From: Bettongia penicillata ogilbyi
Lineage: Eukaryota > Chordata > Mammalia > Diprotodontia > Potoroidae
DNA: 64,000 nucleotides
Direction: 5' to 3'
NCBI GenBank assembly: GCA_023548195.1
Contig: JAJHZJ010000496.1
Location: forward strand, 8,520,144 to 8,584,143
Shown here: one piece after another, positions 1 to 10,689 of the stretch
Position numbering within the stretch: position 1 is the stretch's first letter
Layout of the letters: each line of letters starts with the position of its first letter
Made by a program: the position numbers and the translations under genes
Notes under the pieces: model-generated
Told to the model about the DNA's origin: nothing
Database searches by the model: none
The model's input: the letters and a program-made list of their open reading frames with translations, nothing else

Positions 1-745
1 AGCAATTTGGAATTATGCCCAAAAGGCTATAAAATTATGTATGCCCTTTGACTCGGCAATATTATTGCTAGGGCTGTTATCTCAAAGAGATCACAAAAAA
101 TGGGAAAAGAACCCACATTTATAGCAGCTCTTTTTTTATGGTGGCAAAGAATTGGAAACTGAAGGGATGCCCGTCAATTGAATTGACGGGAATGGCTGAA
201 CAAGTTGCAGTATACGAACGTAATAGAATACTATTGTGCCATAAGAAATGGTGAGCAGGAGATATCGGAAAAACCTGGAAAGACTTATCAGAACCGATGC
301 TAAGTGAGACGAGCAGAAGCAGAACACTCTACACAGCTACAGCCAAACTGTATGATGACTTAGCTCATCCCAGCAATGCAAGGATCTAAGACAAGTCCAA
401 AAGGCTCATGATACAAAACGCTATCCACATCCAGAGAAAGAGCTATGGAGCCTGAGTACAGACAGAAGCAGGCTATTTGTGCGTGTGCTCGCTCGCTCTC
501 GCTCTCTCTCTCTCTCTCTCTCTCATTTTGTTTTGTTCTTTCTCATGGTTCATCCCATTGGTTCTAATTTTTCTTTACAACATGACTAATGTAAAAATGT
601 GCTTAATATGAATGTATACGTACAGCCTATTATCAGGTTGCACATCCGTCTTGGGGAGGGGGAAGGGAAGTAAGGGGAGAAAATTTAAAATTCAAAAGCT
701 TGTGGAACTCCATGTTGAAAACTAAAAATAACTTTTTTAAAAAAT
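1..745 (+). mobile_element. L1-type LINE, 3' end (end of ORF2 plus 3' UTR), marsupial type
   Basis: The left part (about 20-330) matches the end of L1 ORF2 at DNA level, including the stretch around GGAATACTATTGTGCCATAA. It is followed by a 3' UTR with a CT microsatellite (502-524), a CATGACTAATGT box and a TTGGGGAGGGGGAAGG box ending near 745. The copy runs off the left edge, is degenerate and is opposite in direction to the gene. The family call is from memory of marsupial repeats. Confidence 0.75.
502..524. repeat. (CT)n microsatellite in the L1 3' UTR
   Basis: A run of CT dinucleotides preceded by CTCG units sits at the place in the L1 3' UTR where the other L1 copy (57000-58660) carries its polypurine tract, on the opposite strand. 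Confidence 0.9.
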
Positions 746-1772
746 TAGTAGCAGAAAAATGTTTATAAAGAAGTTGCAGAATCATGAATAAGAGTGTTTT
801 GACCTGTAAATGTACCATGTAACTAGAAGCTGTAGCTCTTAAAAAGCGAACATTAGGGAAATTCGTGATATTTGCTACTTTCTTTCATAAAATATATTAA
901 GTATAACAAGTATCCATGATGATAAAATAGGATTTCTTCCCTTTGTCTTTCTATTCCCAGTGCCTCACACACACGGTGGGTATTTAATAGTTGTTGGGCT
1001 GAACAGAATTCAGTACCAATAATGAGAACATACTGCTCCACAAGGCTGCTTTTTCAGGGTAAATAATAACAAAGAAGAATATTTGTCCTGTTTAAAGGCA
1101 GCACATGCTTTAGTTAATCACACAAACATTAGAGCTGGTTGAGGTAGACAGGGCTCGCAGAGGGGCAGGGGAGGGGCAAAAGAGGACCAGGGACACTATC
1201 CCTCAACACTGCTGACCAAACCAATACCCATCTCCTGAGTGAAATGTAATCCATGCCAATATCATGCTTTGTTTCTGCCAGTAGGGGTTGCTGATATATC
1301 ATTCTTACACTGTGTTGGAAGAAACAGCTGGGTTATATTTAGAGCTTCCTAAGGTTTTTTTTTTTAACTTAGAAATTTAAAAAGGGGGCTAGGAATTTTA
1401 CAGGAAGATACATTTTTCATCTTTTTAAATGAGTCAAAGTGATAACCTCTAACTGATGCTTTGGCATGATAATAAATTACTGGGTAATAAGCCAAGCAAT
1501 GTCAGAAAAACAAAGGCCCTTGCCCAAATTGCAATGTACTCAGTCATATGACAGTTTAGAAGCTGACACAGGCAGTAAGTGAAAAAGCATCTCCTGCCAG
1601 AATTAAACAGCTCTCTGAGTACACTTTCAAATCTTTAAAATAACTGAAAGAAACATTGGCTTTATTATCTATATTTATGCTGACTGACCCACATAGAGAA
1701 TTTTACTCTCCACTGGACGCAATCTAAAACTCCCTGTGATGTCCATCAGACCATGCCTGGGGCTCAGCTTAC

Positions 1773-1998
1773 TTGCTAGACTATGGGCTCCGTTTTCCTC
1801 TCCATTTGCAGTATTTTCTCCATTTTTCGTTGAACCCTGCTGATTGGTTGTGGCAGCGGCAGCAGCAGCAGCAGCTGCAGCCTGTTGTTGGGCAAGTTTA
1901 TCTCTGTATGCTTGCTGTCTGGTTTGCACCACGTCAGGCATCACAGCATCGATCAACGACAAAGACTCTATAGGTCGTCCATCAAACAAGGTACCATC
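1773..1998 (-). CDS. TBL1XR1: TBL1XR1 third coding exon (residues 69-143), alanine-rich linker
   Basis: The acceptor is CAACCTTAG with AG at 2000-1999. The exon starts [20 protein letters not shown], continues [19 protein letters not shown], then a run of ten alanines, and ends in a polar linker [16 protein letters not shown]. The donor is CAA|GTAAGC (GT at 1772-1771), leaving one base of the next codon. The length of 226 nt is 75 codons plus 1. The linker joins the N-terminal tetramerisation part to the WD40 propeller, whose exons lie beyond the left edge. The alanines are coded mostly by GCT with GCA and GCC interruptions. The TT after the alanine run and the SLA end probably differ from the human protein (memory). 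Reading on past the donor gives only intron sequence. Confidence 0.95.
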
Positions 1999-2111
1999 CT
2001 AAGGTTGAAAAGCCAGGGGGAAGAAAAATAAACGTAACAGTAAAGAACAAAGGAAAACAATTCCAAAGTCAGCCGTGTGTATGCTGGTCTATATTGTACA
2101 AAAAGGACTCT

Positions 2112-2151
2112 GCACATCTTAGGGATTCTAGTGAGCACATCTTAGGGATTC
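2112..2151. repeat. Short tandem duplication, 23-bp period
   Basis: The 17-mer GCACATCTTAGGGATTC occurs at 2112-2128 and again at 2135-2151, separated by TAGTGA. Confidence 0.9.
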
Positions 2152-2164
2152 CAAGAGGAAGGAA

Positions 2165-2285
2165 AAGACACCTAGCAACCAGCCAGCATTTATTTATTAA
2201 ATGCCCGCTAAAGGGGAAATAGGGATACAAGGACAAAAACCGAATGGTCCCTACCCCCAAGGAGTTTCCATTCTATGAAAACCCT
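2165..2285 (-). mobile_element. L2 LINE 3' tail fragment
   Basis: The pattern TTTATTAAATGCCC, then GGGATACAAGGACAAAAA, then AAGGAGTTTCCATTCTA is the reverse complement of the L2 3' end (stop-proximal tail with AATAAA-like terminus). Confidence 0.65.
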
Positions 2286-2429
2286 GACTGACAATGTTTA
2301 ATTTCAGCTAAAGGATTTTAGTATATATAGTACAGACATAGTTAAAGTGCTAAGTAGAAAACGTGCCTATTTCTAAAAGACAAGATTCAGGTAGCAATGC
2401 AAAAATAAAACGCATCAGGTTGGGTATCA

Positions 2430-2630
2430 CAAATTTAGAGCTGGAAGGAATCTCAGAGGCTATTTATTAGCTCCAATCCCTTCACTAAAAATGAAGAAAT
2501 TAAGGCCTAGAGAGGTTAAGTGACTTGCCCAAGGTCACATACAAGACTTACAAGGCAGATCTAGGAATCAAAGTGAGGTCGTTTTCCAAATACAGCACTC
2601 ACTGTACTGTACCAAGATTTATTTGTGATT
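2430..2630 (-). mobile_element. MIR/THER1-type SINE
   Basis: Contains AGAGCTGGAAGGAATCTCAGAG, AAGGCCTAGAGAGGTTAAGTGA and CTTGCCCAAGGTCACA in order, the antisense of the conserved core of a MIR-type tRNA-derived SINE. Confidence 0.75.
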
Positions 2631-2664
2631 CATTTTAAATAATTTAGTGTCAAGTAAAATAAAA

Positions 2665-2895
2665 CAGGGACAGCTAGGCTGCTCAGTGGATAAAAATACA
2701 ATTCGGCCTCAGACACTTACTAGCTGTGTGACCCTAGGCAAATCACTTAACCCTGTTTGCCTCGGTTTCCTCATCTGTAAGATGAAATAGAGAAGGAAAT
2801 GACAAACCAATCCAGTATCTCTGCCAAGAAAACCCCAAATGGGGTCACAAAAAGGGTCGGCCATGACTGAACAATGATAACAAAAATTCTGGCAT
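2665..2895 (+). mobile_element. Marsupial tRNA-derived SINE (MAR1/WSINE1-like)
   Basis: Reads GGACAGCTAGGCTGCTCAGTGG, then CTAGCTGTGTGACCCTAGGC, TCATCTGTAAGATGAAAT, and the diagnostic tail AAGAAAACCCCAAATGGGGT followed by CATGACTGAACAA. The middle of the tRNA-like head is deleted. Confidence 0.85.
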
Positions 2896-3074
2896 TTCAA
2901 AAGGCATGATCATCATCGGATAATACCACCCTAGCACTTAAAAAAAAAATAAACACAGGCCATAGATAGACATTGGAATATTTTTTAAAAAGTTAGGTCT
3001 GGTCAAAATAATCTTTTAGGACAATTCACTAGAATCAGAGAATTCCATACCAGAAGTACATTGTTTGGTGTGAG

Positions 3075-3235
3075 GCTTCTTAGCCTGAGTTCTGCAAATG
3101 TGGTTTTTTAATATCTTTATTTGGTTTCCTTTGTAACCTTATACATTTTGTCTTAGGCATTTAAAAGCATGATTCTGGGAAGAGGCTATCGGTTTTCAAC
3201 TGTGGCAAAGGGGGCCTATGTCCTGAGAAAAGGTT
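3075..3235 (+). mobile_element. Non-autonomous hAT-like DNA transposon copy
   Basis: Shares with 26925-27066 the core TGGTTTCCTTTGTAACCTTA and the segment around TACATTTTGT. The ends TTCTTAGCCTGAG and AGGTTAAGGA form a degenerate inverted pair. Known relatives in therian genomes carry CTTAACC/GGTTAAG ends (memory). The exact family is not named. Confidence 0.5.
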
Positions 3236-3361
3236 AAGGATTTCGGATCTAGTAGAACTGCCTTATTTTACAGCTGAAGAAATTGTTGTTTCAAATGGTT
3301 AGGAAGCTTTCCTGAGGTCAAGCAGATAAGAGTTCTCTTCTCTTGATTCCTAAACTCTCTA

Positions 3362-3380
3362 TTTTTTTTTTTTTTTTTTT
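3362..3380. repeat. Poly-T, 19 bases
   Basis: Uninterrupted T run with no clear retroelement body attached on either side. Confidence 0.95.
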
Positions 3381-3473
3381 GCTTCATGGAATTTTTATAA
3401 AGCTACAAGCTTGAAGAGTTCATCCATTTCTTTTGTGATTATATACAGACACCTGGGTTTGTTGGCTGAGACT

Positions 3474-3527
3474 ATTTGGGCACTATGAAAGCAAACACAC
3501 TATTTGGGCACATGAAAGCAAACCACT
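3474..3527. repeat. Imperfect short tandem duplication
   Basis: ACTATTTGGGCACTATGAAA then GCAAACAC is followed at once by a second copy, CTATTTGGGCACATGAAAGC, that has lost two bases. Confidence 0.85.
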
Positions 3528-4024
3528 TTCTTATTTAGAGGGTTTTTCAGCTACAGAAATTCCAGATAATGTAACATGACTCTTTTCAAGGTTAATTAGC
3601 TCAGGAAGTCTCCCCACTTAGTGAGATTCCCTAATTTATCTACTAGAATGAATATTCTTGGCAAGAAACAATAATAAGAAAAAAATATGGTTGCTTTATT
3701 CTAAAAACATTTGGAGAAACAAAACTGAGTAAAAATTTTAAATCTAATCTCTCCAACACCCACATATTCAATTTCACAACACGCAGGTCCTATTCAGGAA
3801 ATGCTCCTGCCAGAGAAGCCTGCAAGGGAGCAACCCTGTGTCAGAGACAGATGGGCAGAACTGACTCTAACGAGGAGTCCATGGTTCTCTAACAAATCAG
3901 CTGACCAGCAGTCTTTGTATTTCAAAAAGATTGCTCTTCAGATGAATGGTCAATTTAAAAAAAGGAAAACTAAGAATCAGCCTTATTATTATGACACAAA
4001 AATATATTATTAAAGAGAAAAATC

Positions 4025-4440
4025 ATTCATTCAACAAATGATTGGAAAATGGCAATTGTGTAGACAAGGCTGGGCCAGATGTTCAGTTAAAATCCTCAAC
4101 CCTCCCCTCACAGATGTTACAATCCAAGAGAATTATAAGACACAAACACAAATGATATTTTATACTACAGTTATCTAAGTACATTAGAGGGTTATGAAAC
4201 AACTTGCTATAGAAGGCTGAAGGGAAATCAGGGGAAGCTTTTATGGAGGAGGAAACAAAGGAATTTGGTAAGAACTCAACAGGTAAAGAAAACAATGAGA
4301 AAACATTTTTAGGCTTAGGTGACATTATTTCATGTGGCTCGACAAAGAGGCAGGAAAGTCTAGGGTGTCTGGGCTAATGCGGACAAGCCTGGGAGGGGCC
4401 ACACGGGGAAAGCCCTAAACACCGGACTGGAGACTGCACC
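4025..4440 (-). mobile_element. L2 LINE 3' fragment
   Basis: Starts with TTCATTCAACAAATGATTGG (reverse of an L2 tail), then the antisense order typical of L2: GTTACAATCCAAGAGAATTA, GGGGAAGCTTTTATGGAGGA. Degenerate. Confidence 0.5.
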
Positions 4441-4624
4441 TCCTACACCAAGGCAAGACCCTCCGCCAAGCTGACCAAGCCTCCCAAAGCCGGGTGGACC
4501 CTGCAACTCCAGAGACGTGTCAGCACGAGCGTCAATCAGACGGAGACTGGAACGTTTCGGGCTTTAAATGGCGCTCATGTGGAAAGCAGAGAAAAGCCGT
4601 TTTATTTAAAGGAAGCAACCGTAC

Positions 4625-4770
4625 CTCATTGATACTGACTTCTGCCTCTACATACTGCAGACCTTTCTGGATGATAGAGATCAGAGCGGCCGGCGGAACC
4701 AGGGCACCATTGATATTAGACTGGCTGATATGGCTTTCTATACCAAAGGTAAATGCTGAATGAGAAAACC
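4625..4770 (-). CDS. TBL1XR1: TBL1XR1 second coding exon (residues 20-68)
   Basis: The acceptor is TTGTCTTTAG with AG at 4772-4771. The exon opens with GG, completing the glycine codon split from the first exon, then runs [18 protein letters not shown] and on through [17 protein letters not shown] to VEAEVSINE. It ends with GAG before donor GTACGG (GT at 4624-4623). The length of 146 nt keeps frame exactly. This completes the LisH domain and most of the F-box-like region that binds NCoR/SMRT and mediates tetramer assembly in the family. ALVPP and SIIQKG fit TBL1XR1; the paralogue TBL1X has TLVPP and SILQKG at these points (from memory). No disabling change is seen. Confidence 0.96.
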
Positions 4771-5134
4771 CTAAAGACAAGAGGAATGAGAAGATATTTT
4801 TTGAGAAGCAACATAATAAACAATAGGATGAAAAAATCTAACATTTTAAACAAACTCTTGAAGTTAATAATAATTATAAAACACCATAGGAAATTACATT
4901 CCTAATATTAATGGCTCCAATCATATACCTCTTTTCTGAGAATCAATTTTTTTGATGAAGCATATTTAAAACATCATTTAAATATGTTCATCTTCACAAC
5001 TCTATTCTGCACTCTCTTTAAAGGCTTTATTACTTTTTTGATATTTATAGTACATGTAGCTGCATATCTTCAAGTTTTACATAAGTTGGAAGATCTTGAA
5101 CTGGTAGGAGTTACACATCAATGAAAAGAGACAA

Positions 5135-5260
5135 ATCACAGAATTTTAGTACTGAAAGGGAATTGGTATTTGTCTATTACAAATGTTTCATTCACAGATG
5201 AAGAAAACGGAGGCTTGGGGACCTTCACTGTCTTGCTCAAAGTTACAAGGAGCATGGCAC
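5135..5260 (-). mobile_element. MIR-type SINE fragment
   Basis: AGAATTTTAGTACTGAAAGG, then CAGATGAAGAAAACGGAGGC and CTTGCTCAAAGTTACA match the antisense core of the MIR/THER1 type with many changes. Confidence 0.5.
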
Positions 5261-6104
5261 AGTAAAACATTCACGTTTTATTCGTATAAATTACAAAATC
5301 TATTCGGACAATCAATGAGTGATTATTTTTATACTAATTATGAAGTAAAAGGTTCGCTAAAAACAACTTATTTACATGAAACAGGAAATGCTATTAAAGA
5401 ATGAAGGAAAACTCTTTTTAAGCTCTTGGAAAACCATTCTGTGTGCAAACTAAATGCTAAACAATAAATGTGCTAATTACAAAATAAGTCTTGCTTATAA
5501 GATTATCTAGAGTCTAAAATAGAATAAGAGAGCCCAAATGAGCATAGGAAATTCTGGTTCTCTCCTTTCACCAATGTTAAGATTCAGCCTCATTCAACAA
5601 AGACTCACTGACTGCTCCTTGCCAAGTATTGCTGGGCTCCAGGTGAACAATGATGACGCTAGCATGGCCTAGGCCTGCCCTAAGCTTCCAAGTCCAGAGC
5701 AGGGCAGGCCAGCCTTATGCTCATACAACTACCACATCAAACACAACGTGAGAGTGCCCTACGAGGTCACTTGCCTTTTTAAATGCAATTTAGGCTTTTC
5801 AAATCTATGACTCTTTAGTTCCCTGTTTATTGCCCATTAAAAGGCTGACCTGTACACATCTGAAACTAAAATAGGTATGCACAGAATTACAAAAGAAGCC
5901 AGAGTTTTTATACTGTACTTTATGTAAGATATCAATTAGTTTAAAATTACAAGTAAATATTAATCTAATTACACGAGACTTTAAAATAATACATCTTTCA
6001 CATAAAGAATTATATAAACGTTTGCTTATTTCAGGATTTAACCATCTGAACTATTTTTCTGTTTGGTTTATCCTAACTTCTAAGTATACAAAGGAAGTAT
6101 CCTG

Positions 6105-6118
6105 CCCCCCCCCCCCCC
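6105..6118. repeat. Poly-C, 14 bases
   Basis: Uninterrupted C run on the + strand, so a 14-base G run in the TBL1XR1 transcript strand. Confidence 0.95.
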
Positions 6119-6829
6119 TTTATTGATCACCAATGTTTACTAACTGTGCCAACTGATGATGAATGCATTTTAAATTAATTTCTTCTGCAACATTTAGTCA
6201 GCAGTATTTCACTCGTGCTCCAAAGCCCTTTTCTGACTCCTTAAGCAGTGCCCTCTCCATTTTTGTACACATACTGATAGGAAGCAGGACAAATAACAGA
6301 GGTTAGCATCTTGCTTTTGGTTCATGGAATCACAATGGCCTAGACAGGAACTCACTGCATGGAGAAATTATTTCAGCTGAGCTTTTTTTTTTTTTCTTTT
6401 CACAAGAATAGCTATCAGGATCTTTGCCAAAAGGCAGCAGTCCCCAAATATTTTGGGGGACAGCCCTGCTCTTCATGGCCCCTATGTCTTGAGATCCGTT
6501 CAGTGAGGAGAAGAGTGAAGATCCAGTTCTTGGAAAGAACAGAGAAAGGAGCTCCTAATGTCAGTTGAAATTGCCTCCCCTCTGCAAGAGCCCTGGCAAA
6601 TCATAAAGAAAACATGGTGGCAGTGAGCAGTTTAGACAGCTACCGCATGAAGTTTCAAGATGTTCTGGTATGCAGTCATTGCCTAGAGGGGGAAGAAAAC
6701 TGAAATACATTCTGTTACTCTTAGAGAGTGCCTTTTTTGGTTTCCTTGTATTCTTAATGCAAAGAAGAGTACCTATATATCAGTGAATGACATCAAACAA
6801 CTAAATTTTTCTTTTCATTTAAGGCCAGG

Positions 6830-7260
6830 GACTCAGAAGCATGCAAGTCTTAAGTGGCCAAAGGATGCTTGCCGCTTGAAGAATGACTCTAGCATCTGTC
6901 CAATCCTCTTTGCCCCCGGCCACAGTGCACATTCCTCCTAAAATTACTTTGTGTGTTGTGTAGACAGAAATGACAAGACTTGGTGACAGACTATATCTAT
7001 GGGGTGAGGATGAGAAGTCAGATTCGAATAAGGCTGGGACCCATAGTGACTGGAAGGTTGATGGTACTCTTGATAGCAACATGGAAGTCTATAAATAGGG
7101 CAGTTTTGGGGGAAAATAGGAATTTCTGACATTTTGGACTGAAGATGTCTCTGAGACATCCAGATTTATTTTAAAATAGATCGCTGATGATGCAGAATTA
7201 GAAGCTCAGAAGAGATACTAGAGCTGGATCTAGCGATCTGAAAGGAGGTGACAGTATCAA
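6830..7260 (-). mobile_element. L2 LINE fragment with reverse-transcriptase-derived sequence
   Basis: On the minus strand the DNA reads a decayed piece of the L2 reverse transcriptase region, including MSQRHLQSKMSE, the same protein segment as MSQRYLKLIMSK at 7751 on the + strand and MSRRHLKLRMSK at 30936 on the minus strand. Stops and frameshifts show that it is dead. Confidence 0.75.
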
Positions 7261-7329
7261 GAGAAACAGTGTAATAGAGTAGAGGTCATGATTGTCTCTA
7301 CCCCATTCTCAAATCTCCTTTTGCTCTCT

Positions 7330-8580
7330 TCTGTGTATTTTCTTAACGCAAGGTTTCTCATTTAATCTCAGCTTCTTGAAATTATTAACAGTCTCTTCCT
7401 CTTTACTATTTATTCCCCGCTGCTCCCACTCCATCTCCCATGTTTTTTTCCCCTAGTCCTCAACCACCTAGACCAACATCAACACCAGATACTGTTGACC
7501 ACCTTCCCCTCCTGGACACTCCCTATCCTCTCCAGGTATTCATAGTATGGTACTCTAATTTTAATTTCCCTGCTAGTTGTCTGCTGACCCCTCCTTTCCT
7601 CTCCATGCCATTGCCCAACTGTGAAGCTATCATGGGGGTCTCTCTCTTACCCCTCCCCTCCTATTCAGCTCCTGTGCCTTTGTCATTCTGAAATGCAAAT
7701 TTATGTACTGAGGCGGTAGCCCCCCTGAACTTCAGTTAGGTTCTAACTGGATGTCCCAGAGATATCTCAAACTCATCATGTCCAAGCAGAGCCCATTATC
7801 TTTCCTAACTCATTCATCTCCCAAACTGCCTTATTTCTGTCAAGGATATCATCTATCCTCTAGCCTCTCAGGTCTGAAACCTCAGCTTACTCTCCCTCCC
7901 CCTTACATATCCAATCTATCATCAAATCATGCTGTTGTCTCTTCCCCCCTTTCTTCTACTCACACAGCTACAGGATTAAAGTAGGCCCTTGCCCCCTCTC
8001 AGACATCTAGAAAATCACAACAGCCTCCTAACTGGTTCTCCTGCCTCCAGTATATCCTATGTGCCTTTACCAAAGTGATTTCCCTTAAGTGCAGGATCTC
8101 CTCATGTCACCAACTCAAGCTTCAGTGGCTTCCTACCATCTCTAGGAAAAAACAAACTTCACACACTCATCACAGCCTCTTTCCAGAATCAGGAGACATT
8201 CTTCCCCCTTTCTCCAACTAAGACGATTCCATAAATTGCTCTTCCCTTTGTTCCTCACACAAGACCCTCCATCTCCTGCATCTGTACTTTTGTCCTGGCT
8301 CTTCCTCATGCCTGGAACTCATTCCTACCTCATCTCTACCTCAGAGTCCCTCTCTAAGACTCAACTCAAGTTCCATCTGTTCAATGAAGCCTTTTCTGAA
8401 CCTCCCAATCGCTACTGCCCTCTCTCCCAAACTCACTTGTATTGACTATCTTTATGTTTATTCTGTTTTCTATTTTTTCCATATATACTTGCCTTCTCCA
8501 CTGACATGTAAACATATTTGAGGGTAAAGATCACATCGTTTTTTTGTAGTCGTAGCCACAGTACAAATCTGATGAATTTA
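7330..8580 (+). mobile_element. L2 LINE, 3' part (decayed reverse transcriptase plus 3' UTR)
   Basis: Contains DTVDHLP at 7488-7508, a relic of reverse-transcriptase motif A, then MSQRYLKLIMSK at 7751, then the L2 region around CTGGTTCTCCTGCCTCCAGT and CTTCAGTGGCTTCCTACCAT. It ends in the C/T-rich 3' section with ACTCAACTCAAGTTCCATCT. Opposite to the gene. Confidence 0.8.
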
Positions 8581-8939
8581 TTGTCTTGACTTTTCTCCTA
8601 CCTTTGTACTGACTTCAATTGTCTCTGTCTCCATCCACTGTCAACACCAATCCTTGACAATTTCTGCTATCTACTTTTTCCCCAACCCATTCAAAAATCA
8701 CTCACGTTACCAAATGGTGCTGAAAGACACCACCCAACCACAATCACTACAAACCTACTTTACCTGTTATCTTGGGTCAACAATGCTACAAAGGAATCTT
8801 TTATTCTTCTCCATAGCAGCTCTAAGACCTGTTCCCAAGACTTACCTCTCCTTCCCCTCCCAGAACCTTACCTCCTAACTTTACATCCTGAAGTCCCTTA
8901 GTCATCTTCCCTCTTCCCCAACCTGTCCTCTACTCCAGG

Positions 8940-9990
8940 CTGATGAAGAGGCGGGGCCCCTCTCCTCGTAAGAGCCACTCCGACCAGCAAACTGCCCCCA
9001 CAACCACCCCCTCCTCTGATCCTCTGTCTCTCTCCCTGACGCTATCTCAGTTGCGGCCTCTTGGTTCTCACCCTTGCATTTTCACTTGCCCCTACTATTC
9101 CCTCACTGTAAATTCCCAGAAAAAGCTCTTCACCCTGCAGAGATCTTCTCTTTTTCTACTCAACCCCTTGCAATTTAGCAGTGAACATCACTCGACTGAA
9201 ACTGCTCTCAAGTTACCAACAATCTCTTACTTGCCAAATTCAATATCCTTTTCTCAGGTCTCACCCTTCTTAGTCTCTCACTAGCATATGATACTGTTGA
9301 TCAGCTCGTAGACTCTCCCCTAGGTTTTCAAAACATTGCTCTTTCTTGATACTTCCGCATGTTGGACAGCCTTCCCAGCATCCTTTGCTGTACAACCATC
9401 CATGTCTCAAAGCCTGTATGTGTACCCCATGGCTATGTCTTCTTTTTCTACCTTTTCTAAGTGGGCTCTCATCAGATCCCATAGGTTCAATTATCAGATC
9501 TATACAAGTCTCAAATCTATTCCTTCCCTGTGGGATGCTTGAGTTTCAATCCTGCATCACCCCTGGCCATTGAACATGTCTTTCTAGATATGTGGGAGGA
9601 ATAAAACAGAACTCATTAACTGTGCCCCAACCCAGCCCAATTACCCAGTCCCCAAGTCATTCTCACCTCTTTGCTCAGTTGCCAAGTCTTGTCAATTCTA
9701 ACTCCACAACAGCTCTCACCCCTTTCTCTATTTAGGCCTTCACCCTCTACCGGGACTACTGCAATAGCCTTCTAAAGGATCTTCCTGACTCAAGTTCCTC
9801 CCCTCTCCTAAGTATCCTGCACAGAGCTCCCAAAGTCCCTCTACCTAACATTCAAGGTGGAGCATGTCATATCCATGCTTCAGATTCTCCAAGGGACCTG
9901 CATGACCTTCAGGATCCAACAGAAACCCCTCTGCTGGAACACTGAGGGCTCTTAACAATCTGTCTCCAGTTGGTCTTTCTATTTTACAAT
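8940..9990 (+). mobile_element. Second L2 LINE copy with reverse-transcriptase relics
   Basis: Translation gives HSTETALK near 9189, AYDTVDQL at 9284-9307 (motif A region) and RDYCNSLLKDLP at 9751-9786, which match L2/CR1-type reverse transcriptase in the correct order, separated by stops and shifts. It lies head-to-tail after the copy at 7330-8580; 8590-8940 between them is C/T-rich and may belong to either. Confidence 0.78.
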
Positions 9991-10204
9991 GTGTCACTGC
10001 CCTACTTGTTTCTTCTCATGTACAACATTCTAACTTTTATCTCAGGATCATTATGGAGGCTTTTCACGCCTCAAATAGATGCTTGCCCTCACTCTGCTCC
10101 TAGATTTCCTAGAAGGGTATACATCTTTTAAAAACCAAACTAACTCTACACAGTAGCAGCTCCTGAATAAAAAAGTTATTATTATTAAGTTCATAATTTA
10201 AAAA

Positions 10205-10400
10205 AAGACTGATCTCTAGCTTCCTTCAGCACTCAGCTCAAAAACAGCTATGTAGAAGGCCCTTTCCTGGAGCTACTGGTCTCTCCTCATTACCATTACT
10301 TAGACCTGTGAGTGCACATATTGTTTTGTCTTTGTATCCTCACAGCCTAGAAGAAGACCTGGTATACGGAAGGTGCTTGACAGATCCCTGTGTTACAACT
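10205..10400 (+). mobile_element. L2 LINE 3' tail
   Basis: CAGCACTCAGCTCAAAAACA, GAAGGCCCTTTCCTGGAG, then TTGTCTTTGTATCCTCACAG and CTGGTATACGGAAGGTGCTT follow the L2 tail order. It could be the displaced end of the 8940-9990 copy. Confidence 0.6.
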
Positions 10401-10689
10401 CTCATCATTTACAGGGCCATCAAGCAGCACAGTGCTATGGATGCTGTAATATTTTTGAAGTCATTGCCTATGACTACTTGTGATATAATCATGAGAGACC
10501 TGAGGCTGGTGCAATTAAAGATCATCAGAGTTGCCAGAGGTAAATTTCTGAGGAAAACAAAATCTTTCCTTGGCTCCTTAGCTTCATGCACAATACCTAT
10601 TTAAATACAACTGTATCCAATTACTTTTAAAGCTTTATTTGATTACATCACTAAATTCTACATGTTTGTTCAGTCTCCTGTGCTTCCAG

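Larger units (their letters stand above)
1..1772 (-). other. TBL1XR1: TBL1XR1 intron after the third coding exon (5' part)
   Basis: The first 745 bases are an L1 3' end. From 746 to 1772 the DNA is AT-rich with a T-run near 1352 and no exon, RNA gene or further repeat that I can name. Confidence 0.8.
1999..4624 (-). other. TBL1XR1: TBL1XR1 intron between second and third coding exons
   Basis: A 2.6-kb intron bounded by donor GTACGG and acceptor CCTTAG. It holds an L2 tail, a MIR-type SINE, a marsupial SINE, a hAT-like element and an L2 fragment, listed separately. About 3240-4020 has no recognised element besides a T-run and a small duplication. Confidence 0.9.

Noticed and set aside
1675..1772. 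Read-through after the alanine-rich TBL1XR1 exon
   Set aside because: The GTAAGC donor at 1772 ends the exon in the expected place and phase; the residues beyond do not match the family.
7280..10100. C/T-rich block as a set of proline-rich coding exons
   Set aside because: It is explained by sense-strand L2 sequence with ordered reverse-transcriptase relics and L2 3' UTR blocks.
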